From: Pachyseris speciosa
Lineage: Eukaryota > Cnidaria > Anthozoa > Scleractinia > Pachyseridae
Assembly (NCBI GenBank): GCA_016490735.1
Contig: JAEMWC010002058.1
Location: 1-64,000, forward strand
Direction of reading: 5' to 3'
Length of the DNA stretch: 64,000 bases
Shown here: piece by piece, positions 43,201-53,600 of the stretch
How the letters are laid out: the number at the start of each line of letters is the position of its first letter
Numbering within the stretch: position 1 is the stretch's first letter
Made by a program: the position numbers and the translations under genes
The notes under the pieces: generated by a model
What the model was told of the DNA's origin: nothing
The model's database searches: none
What the model saw: only the letters and a program-made list of their open reading frames with translations

Positions 43201-46200
43201 GATTTTATTCCCTAAAATTCCCTAAAATTGCAGCTAGGGAATCCGAACAGATGAACTTCTTCTAGCTTATGAAAACATTTCTTTAAACAGACTTCAAACA
43301 CCATAAGGCACTTAAAAATGCCTTTCTACATCTTTTGGTTGAATTGGCTCGTTGGGTGCCCCTGATTTGAGACCTCAGCACCGCTCTGCATGAACCGAGT
43401 TCCTTTTTGTCCAAGGTTAAGTGCTCTTCCCATAAACTGTGTCTAGTCAACTTCGCAATGAAAGCCTAATCATGCGATTATTTCAGCTGCACCACCTTTT
43501 GGAATCGCACCGCAAAATGATCCTGTCTATGGCCCGGACACCTCCTGGCAGAATGTAGGGAGTTGTGGGCAAGGACTTAGTAAGTATAACGTCCAACATC
43601 GTTTGCTGAAGCGTTTGGTGAATCCATATAATTGCTTCTCCTTTTCCAGTGTCCTTCCTGCTACACTGGATAACAAAAAAAAAAAAACTTTTTGAGTAAC
43701 GTGGAGTGCGACAGAGACCTCTTTAGTAGCCTGCGAGCAAGCTCTCCCGGGGGTAGGGGGTGGGGGAGGAAAGGAGAGAAGGAGAGCTTGTACTCGTGTC
43801 TTATAAATTTGAATTTCTGCGTCCAAAAATTGGACGCAAAATGCTGATTGGCTGATTTGACCGGGTGATGACGTGATCTATCATCGAGCGTGGACTGCGT
43901 GGTTTGATTGTTTGGTTTTTGTCCGGAAAAGGCGAGACATTTGTGTTCCGCAAAGCGAAAAGTTCTCCAAATATGTGAGCCGTCTGTCAGATTTGAAACC
44001 AGAACAGCGTCTAGCAGTCGATAGCTTACTTCAAAGCAAAGATGTTCTTGCTTTTTTGCCTACATAATTTGGCAAAAGTATCAATGCGCGCCGCTGCGAT
44101 CTAAAATAATTGGTCGCAGACAGTATTGTTTGTTTTCCCACTTCAAAGCGTTATCGACGACCAGGTCGCCGAAGCCCGAAGTATGGGGATGTCTGTTGCG
44201 ATCTTTCTTTTGACCGGGGCTTCTATCTGGCGTAGTTGCCGAGGTTGGCACAGTTCGCTTCATCCTTGGTCCGACATCTGATACTTCAACTTCATTCTCC
44301 GGCTTCAGTCAGTTAGCAAACTTTGGGTTTACCGCGTTCAATGTGGCCGCAATAAAGCTGAAACCTTCGCTGGTTTTTCGTAGGCAGAAACTGAAGAGTT
44401 ATTGTTTTTCCGCGACGATTCCCGTCTTTTGCATTGCGTGTGCCAAAGTTGTTCTTTCCTGTTCGACGGAAGAAACAAATTTCCGGTTTGCGCTGATTGC
44501 CCAAATTTAGACAGCTCAGGCAGCCGGAAGCGATAGGGAGCATTAGGGGCGGAATTCAAATCGCAGAGAGATCGTTGCAAGCTCTCTTTCCATTTTTCCC
44601 TCCTTCCACCCCCCACCCCCCAAGAGAGCTTGCTCGCAGGCTACCTCTTTAGGGGCACAGGGTCTCATTTAAAATACGCACCTTGTGTACCAGGGGAGGG
44701 TTTCTGAAAGGTGTAATAACTCTATTCCAGGGATAAATCTGCCTTATTCCAGGAATACCTTGTGGAATAAGGCAGATTTATTCCTGGAATAGAGATATTA
44801 CACCTTTCAGGAACCGGCCCCAGGATCAGAAAGGACGACAGCATATTATGGCCTGACAAAGAAATAAATAGAAACAACTATTAGCCATTCATCGAGGGTG
44901 GGACTAAAAATAAACAAAACTGTGATGACAAAGGATCAAAAAATATTTTTTCATTACATTCCTATTTTCGGTTTTCGCCAATAGAAATGTATATAACAGA
45001 AAACCGGCTGTTGTCGTAAACATTAGCCTTCTTTACTTAAAGACGGCGGATGTTATGGCCTAACCGTCGGGTATTTATGACTTCACATTTTCACCGACAG
45101 ACCACAAATTCTCCTTACTAGTCGAGAGTAATATGTGCGTTTCGTGTTTCATTCCTTTGCACTGGGCGTCAGTGAACATTCTAATTTGTAAAATATGAAT
45201 CGAAAGTACTATATTTTTGTTTTAATCCCTGGTTGCCAATTTCACTATGCATCAAGAACATGGTTGGAGCGTTGCTTATTTAGGATATTGGGAATGGAGA
45301 AGGGATTGCCCCGTCCGAAATTAAAAACAACACAGGTCAGTGATAACATTTGAAACAATTGAAACAGATAGAACGAATTGCAACCTCTTCCCCTCCTCAG
45401 CCCCTCTACAATAGTTTACTTCCGCCACAAAACAGCCTACATTTGCACAGCATTGAATATGGGTAATACCTGTTGCTGGAATTGTGTTTGGCTGATTGTA
45501 GATTATTGAAGAAACACCCATCCGTCACAAAGTAAAAGCAAATTAATATTGTCTTAATTTCTGAATGCGTGACTTGGACTATAGAAAAGAACAGCTCGTT
45601 ACACAGCATAGGGAATTTAAAAAAAGCTATGCCTTTCCTTTATTGTTTTTCTTAAAGCTGTTACTTTCATGATTAATCGTGTTTTCAGCTTGTGGTCCGG
45701 ATTGCCAGCTCCTCTGTCTGAAGCTGCACAATTACTACCGAGCACTGCATAAGTCTACCCCTTTGAAATGCGACCCGGAACTGGCCAAATCTGCGCAAAG
45801 CTGGACCGATCAACAGGCAGCAGTTGGTAACATGCATCACTCGCCAGATTCAAGTTCAGACAAGTTCACTGAGAGCATATCCTGGAAAGGCTGGGGATGG
45901 AATGGAATGGATAAGATGGAGGGAGCCATACCAGGAGCGGTGAGAAGCTGGTACTCAGAGATCAAGAATAACTATGATTACGACACTGGTAAAGGGACAA
46001 AAGTTATTGGACACTTCCAAGCGGTGGTATGGAAGGGAGAGCAACGGGTAGGCTGCGGCCTAAACATCAAACCGAATGACGGGACGTATGTGACTGCCCA
46101 TTACGCGCCAGCTTCTCATACCGAGAGAAAAGATTTCAAAGAAAACGTCAAACCTAGAAAGGAACCAGGTGCGTTAGTCTCACTCTCCCGTACATCCAGA

Positions 46201-49200
46201 GTAAGCGAATGAACGTCGTGTTTGTTTTGAACTTTATGGAAGGCAATATTTTTCAGCTTTGTTACTTGTCTAGTTTAACAGCGCGTATGCAGTGTACTCA
46301 TGACTCGTGTTAATTATTTTTAAATATTTCTTTTTAGTTGCTAGTATTCTGATTCCGTTTTCAGTTGACGCTATAAAGTTATCAACGTAAGCACGGCAAA
46401 TGAAAACAAAGCAATATTTTATAATTGTAGAATCTATCGGAATAGCAAATGAGAGACGAATAAAACGGGTTTCCTTTGTAGTTAATAAAATATATATATA
46501 TCTCACTTGCTAAATGTTTTGGAGTGTAGTATCGCGGACTATTTTACTAGTTGTGCTGTACAAACAACGACTAAAAATAATACTCCGCGATACTACACGC
46601 CAAAACATCTAATAAGAGATTTATTATCTAACTTGTATTGCAAACAAAGAATATATAGATAGGGGAGGCTTTGCTTATCGTGCGCGGTGAAAAAACCCCC
46701 TGTAAAACAGGTTTTCTACAGTACACAAAAATGTACAATATTGCGGAATATTTGGATAATAAAACTATTTTTGCCATTGTCAAATTTTTAGCCCACATTT
46801 CAGGTCTCAACCACGTAGACCATCGGAAGGCGTCTTAGACAAATACCCGAAAACATAATTCATTTCTTGTTTACTATACTTGAAGAACCGGCCTGTGTGG
46901 TCAAATCAGAAACGCGCGTTGATTGCTTTGGTGACTCAGCTACGGAGGAACAAAGTGTGCCCTTTGTGACGCCAGAGTTGTGTATTCAAAAAGGATGTTG
47001 CTATGACGACATGTACATGGACGAGCCTGAGACGATCTTTTATAAACCTCCAGGAAGAACGTGGTGCTTTAAGAAGAAGGCAGGAGGTATGATATCGGAA
47101 TGAAATAACATTGTAGCCATACTACGTTTAATTCATTTTGAAAATCCTACTGAGACAGACGAAGCGGTGGGTGGGGGACACGAATTGAAGATAAAGAAGG
47201 ATAAAACACTGAGTTTTATTTCATAATATAACTCCCAATATTCTTAAGAGGTAGTCCTTGTGTCGCCTGAACCATGCATTCAGAAAGGCTATTACTATGA
47301 CGTCATGTGTGTGAACGTCTGAAACGTGACTTTAGGAAGCTTACGGAGGAACGCGACGATGAAAAGAACGGTGAAGCTCTCAGTGCAGCCGATGACGTTT
47401 TAGAATTTATAAACCTCTCCTGATAGCTCTATGTTAAATATCCCACTGCTGGATGGCGCAGGCGGTAATTTTGACTAGATGATAAAGGGACTAGGGAAGA
47501 GTGCAAAAGCTGTTTCATAAAAAGCTTGTGTATAAAAAGTTCCTCTGACGCCGGCAGATATTTGTTCGTGAAATTGCACTAAATTACAAGGATACTTCTC
47601 AAATTAATGTGATCAAGTAAGCTGAAGCCACTCTAAGGGTACCAAGGCCACAAGGTAGCGGGCATTACCCCTTAAATCTACCAAAGCAAAGATTGAGCCC
47701 AAGCATTAGCAGCCATGGACAGCTGTTTCGGCCTTGTTAGGCCTCATCAGCATGGCATAGCTAATGCTCAGGCTCAAGTAACCACATATCAATAAAACAA
47801 GCAATGAAAACTCAAATCTTGTGGGATGTGGCTGGAGGCATGGTGACTGGTGGCTGGTGACAAGGATACTTCAAAAATTAATGTGATCAAGTAAGCTCTA
47901 GCTTCCCTTGGGCGTTGCCTCAAGGATGATGCGGGTGGTTTTGTGCAGACAGATTAGCGCTTTGCAGGCCAAATAAGCACATCGAGGACAGTCAAATTTA
48001 TGTGACACGAGCCTCTGAACTAGGAAAATGAATTAGGAATTGTTAACAATGTCGAGGCTGTGGAAGTGAGATCTTTTTTAACGCACTGTGCTAGACAAAT
48101 TAATGAGCAGCTCAATACATGTGCAATTCACAAATTCTTTTTCCCAGGGCCCAGTTGCTCGAAGCATGGTTAGCGCTAACCAGGGTTAAATACCATGACA
48201 ACCGATTGGTTTTGATACATCTTAACCAATGGTTAGCGCTAACCATGCAACTCAGCAACTCAGCCCAGAATTTAAACACATTGGCTACTGCGTGTTCATG
48301 TGCTCCTCTTTCGCGTAAAACAAATTCGTGAACAGTAAAAATGCTTGAATGCATGGTTGATAAATAAGCATTGGCGGCTTTCTAATTAACTTCTTTTTAA
48401 AACAGGAATAAAGAATAAACAAGTAATGCCAAGGAAGCCATCTTGAAACGAAAGTTGCTAAAAATAAATTAGGTTTGAGTTTTTGAAATCGATAGAATCC
48501 AAACGCGAAACAGTCTTTCATCACATTTAAGGTCAATCCCATGCCCTCTTTTTGTAACCTCTTATTATTCTTTAGGGTTATTCATTTAAATGGCAAACAT
48601 CTGCGAAACAGTGAAACGGCTTCTGGCCTTCCATCATACTTTAGTCTAATAGAATCTTACATTTACGGAATATATGACCAAGCGTTATGCACTAGTCAGC
48701 GGATTTATAGAGTGTTTAAAAGGAAGCGAAGGAGTGAAATTAGCCCCATACCTACATTCCGGAAATAGTAAAGCCATTTTCCGAGTTCAAACCTTCCAAC
48801 ACCTCTCAGTTTTTGAGATTTCCTCGTCGTCGTGAAGAAAACGTTTTACGTGAATGTTTGCCCGGTGTAACATCTTTCGTTGCCATGGAAATTAAGATAA
48901 CAAATTTGCACTGCAAATTCCAGCTATTATAAGAGTGCACTCCTGTATACATTGTACCTTTTTACTTTACATTTTTTAATTGGACTTAAACAATCGATCT
49001 TAGTACATTTTTCTTGAATATAGGTCTTATCTAGAAGTACAAGATACTGTGCAGATAATGCATCGACAGTCGTAAATGATGTCATTTTGATTACTTCATC
49101 GTTGATTTGTGACACCGTATTTCTTAGAGAACGAACTTGGTTTAAACATCAAGCTGTTGCAAAGGAACAAAGTTTCAGTGGGTTCAATAACCCTCCTCCT

Positions 49201-50598
49201 GTACTTGTGCCAGAACGTGGGCGCGGGCTTTTAATTTGCACGTTTTAAGCGTTGAGCTTTGCAAACACACTTGGCTTGAGTAGCTCAAACTCCAGCAGAC
49301 AGGGAAGTTCTGACCATAACTCAAGACTGAAAGAAACACAAACTGATTATAAATGCAACGAAACAGCTGGGGTGACGTCGATGGTGTTCTCATGTTTGTG
49401 GCAAAGCTATGCTTACATGTCCTTTTTAAAGTTTATTTTTGTAATTCAGGCCTCTATCAATGTAATATTATTTTGTCTGATATCATCAAATTAGTCGTTT
49501 TTTAAGTGCAGTCACATCACGCCAGTCCTGTTTAACTTAATTTGGTCTTCCAACCGGTTTAGGCTTGTGTATTTTAGTAAGTGTATAGAATACGCGTATT
49601 CTTGGCGGACTGGGAGATACAGAATAGACTACAAAATTTCTCTTCTCTTAAATTAAATTAAATTAAATTAAATCTTATAGTTTGCGATCCAATGATGGTA
49701 TTTTATTATTAGCACCTAGAAGTAAAACAAAAAAGCCTTTGAGAGATTTGCATTGAGAGAGGCATTTGCAGTAGCAGCGCCCAAAATATGGATACATTAC
49801 CCTCACCTGTTAGAAACGGGAAAAAATTAATCTTTTTAAGCAGAGTTTAAAGTTGGATTTTAATTAACGTGAACACAATATTTTTTATTTGTATTTTACC
49901 AATTACTGTAAAAAAATATATTTCATTTTTAAACATGTAAAACGCACTTGATCATTTTTATGGAAAGTTGCGCTATATAAATTTTCAACGTTATTATTAT
50001 TTAGTTATTTATTTTGGGTATGGCAAATTGATTGGAATTGAGTGGGTTAATCAAAACACGTTTGCAACAGTCGACAGTAATTTTTAAAGCACTGTAATTC
50101 AACTAACAAACAAGTATGGCCCTCGAAATTCAGGATCAAGATGGAATTTGAAAATGTTGGCTTTTGAGGAGAGGGGAAAACCGGAGTACCCGGAGAAAAA
50201 CCTCTCGTAGCAGAGTAGAGAACCAACAACAAACTCAACCCACATATGACGTCGAGTACTGAATCGAACCCGGCCCACATTGGTGGGAGGCGGGTGCTCT
50301 CACCACTACGCCATCCCTTCTCCCTGCTTAAGGATGTAATCAAGTGATTACTTAAGTGAAGAAAATCATAAAATAACAGTACCTGGTTATATTTCTTAGC
50401 ACCGGAAGCTCAGCCAACCCAGCAGCCATCTACGACGCCAGGAAATGTTTCTCCATCAGGTCCAACTCAACAACCCGGGAGTCAGCCTTCTTCATCAGGT
50501 GAGTGACAGAGGGTAACACAAAACATTTGTAAATAGATGAATACCGGATATGGCCAATAGTCCCGAATTACCGTTGACCTCTTTTGCAAAGCGAATCC

Positions 50599-50632
<34 letters not shown>

Positions 50633-53600
50633 GTTCACATGCAAATTAAATTCATTTTAATACGAATGGTTGTGCACCAGGCCTCACTTTGAAAAGGAGG
50701 CCAAAACTAATTCGCAAATGGCCTATTGATTTTAATTGTATTGTGATATTGTGACTAAATATGCTAACTAATAACATTGCCGGAAATGACGTAACACTCA
50801 GCCATTTTCTCTTAAAGTTGTTTTTCTTTTGTCTTTTGTTTTGTTTTGTTTGTTTTTTTCTTGCCAACATTAATAACCGTCCCTCCAGTAACGCCTACTG
50901 CAGGTCCAACGCCTGGAAGTCAGCCTCCTTCCACAGGTGAGTGAGAAAACGGATTAATGCCAAATTTGCACAGTCTCTTGATGTTGATGGGATTCTGCAT
51001 TATGTCTTGCATGGATATGGCAACAATTTTTTTTCAACATGGAGGTTTTACATGCGGATTTTATTACATCGGCTTTTACACTAAGGGCCTCTTGATATGA
51101 ACGCGGTAACCGGTCTAGCTCTGTTAGCGGGATGAGATTTTATCATCTGTTCATATAGGAAATTACAGCCCGAACATACGAACAAGTTTGGCGAGAAATT
51201 TTATCGGTTTTAGAAACCTCAAAAGCCCTTATCTTTACTTTAGCTATCAAAAGAAATTATTTTGAACTATAAGGTTAAATAGAAGAAAAAAGAAGTGAAA
51301 ATCAAATACTGTCCGTTCTATTGACGAAAATGCCGTGCATTAATTTCATCCCGGTAACCAGGCTGGAGTGTTCCTATGGCAAAACGTCGGCAGGTTACCG
51401 AGATCTCGGCAACCGGCCCAGCTCGCCCTTTCCTTTGAAAATATCGGAATTTTTACAAAGCATTTAGTGGTGAGGCGAGATCTCAAAAAAGGCCGGGCTC
51501 AAATGAAGAGGCCGTAAGTTGCGTTTGAAGATGTGGAGGACAGAGGGGGGTCACTCTAGAACTTGCAAAGTTCAGTAACCCACGGACGTCGAGGCTATAT
51601 AGAGTTAACTGTTCAGCGAATAAGGTTGTATCTGTAATAATATTTGCCTTTCTGATATATATCTTTTTAGACAATTGCTTTGCTAGTTCCTGCTACACGT
51701 TTGTCAAATCGGGTAAAAAGTGGACCGAAAACCAAAATGCCTGCAAAGGCAAAGGAGGAGACCTGGTTTCCATGGAAAAAGAGGAAGAGTGGGAATACAT
51801 CAACAACAAGATTCAAAAAATTACCCTTCCACCTCCGAACGAATGGCACATAGGTTTAAGAAAGGAAGGGGATTGGAAATGGGTGAGCGGAGAGCCTCTT
51901 ACTATCGAGAAATGGCAACGATCGCAGCCATCTGGCGATGGAGACTTCACAGTTATGTCAAAGGATTATCCAAGAGGATCTAAAGGACTTTTCAATGATC
52001 TTCCCGACTGGATTCCAAGAGCTTATATTTGTGAAATCCCAAAAGGTAAGTGGATGAGCAAAGGTTATCTGCAGATGATGTAGACTGCAAGCAAGACTCT
52101 TTCAACATTTGTTATCCTTGCAACGCAGATGTCTCCTACCTTGTTTTGCCGATTACTTTCCGCGTATGAGTAAACAGCTCAATTTGCTCATTTTATTGCC
52201 AATTTTTCCTGCAATTCCAAATAACTTCACAATAAGTTAAATTAACTTGGCTCCTATTACATTTCTGGCGTTCACCTCTTGCCCGTTTACGTTCAGATCA
52301 TCATTTTCTGTTTGGTCAAGGGTCTGAAAATTTTTGCTTTCGCCTCAACGGCGTCAAGGTCAGTCCCTTATTATATGTAGACCCTTTCTATCTGGTGATT
52401 TCTACGGGGAGAAGGGATGGCGCAGAGGTGACAGCACTCTCCTTTCGCCAAGGTGTCTACGGGTTCGATTTCCGGACTCGTCGTCACACGTGGATTGCGT
52501 TTGCAGTTGTTTCCCGCCCTTGCTCCGAGAGGTTTTTCTTCGGGTACTCCGGTTTTCCCCTCTCGTCAAAAATCAACATTTCCAAATTCTATTTCGATCC
52601 TGAATTGAAGGGCCACAGGTTTGCACGTTATAACGAGTGCTAAGTGCACTCTTGTTACAAGTCGTTTTGATTTGATGTTTTTCTTGTTTGACTTTACCAA
52701 ATGTATGTCATTATCCTCCTGGGAATGACTCGTTTCTCACTAAAATTTCCTAGCTTCTTATCCATATCTTGTTGAATATGGATATAGTTTGTTAGTTGTT
52801 TTATATCCTCTACCGTTTCATGCCAAAAATTGCGGCTAATTTATTATTTTTATTTTTATTTGTTTTCACTTATTGTATTCTGTACATGTTGACAAGGCAA
52901 AGTGGGCTAACAAACATGCAGACAAAAGAAATTAATAACAAATTGGCCTCCATAATGGAATACGGTCCTATACGTCTTTGGTTTCCAAAGGGTGCTGTTT
53001 TTGAACATTTAAAGTTCCATAAGACATGACCAAAACATCATTCTTCCTTACAGGTGGAACTAATCAACCTGGAGTGAAGCCACCCTTTCCTGCACCAACG
53101 ATGAACCCGTCTGGCCAGCCAGGTTCCACAATGGCACCATCCGGGTCCCCTGTACCTACATCAGGAGGCCCTACTACACCAGTAGGAACCACTGTGGGAC
53201 CAACGGAAGGTGGCACGACGGGGCCTACTTCAGGACAACAAGAAGGTTATAACTCAGGCTTTCCTTCTTGTGCAAAGCACGGCACCTTATCTTGCCGAAA
53301 GGAAAACATCATTCAGGCGATAGAATATCTGTCCCTGACTACAGCATTGTGCATTGGTAAAATACTGGAATACAGGGTCCGCTCAGCAAGTTTGCAATCA
53401 GGGGGTGGGGCGGGGGGGGGGGTGCAAATGTATACCGTTGACCAATTTGAAACCAGATAGCTCACTCACTGGTAGATCGCATAGGCGTACGGACCGGGGG
53501 GGGGAACCTTATGCAACTCGGATTTTTTGGGGCAGCAAGAGAAATTTGGGCAAAGCCAGTTTTTAAAGAAGTTTCCATGTTGTTTTTTTCGAAGAGATGG

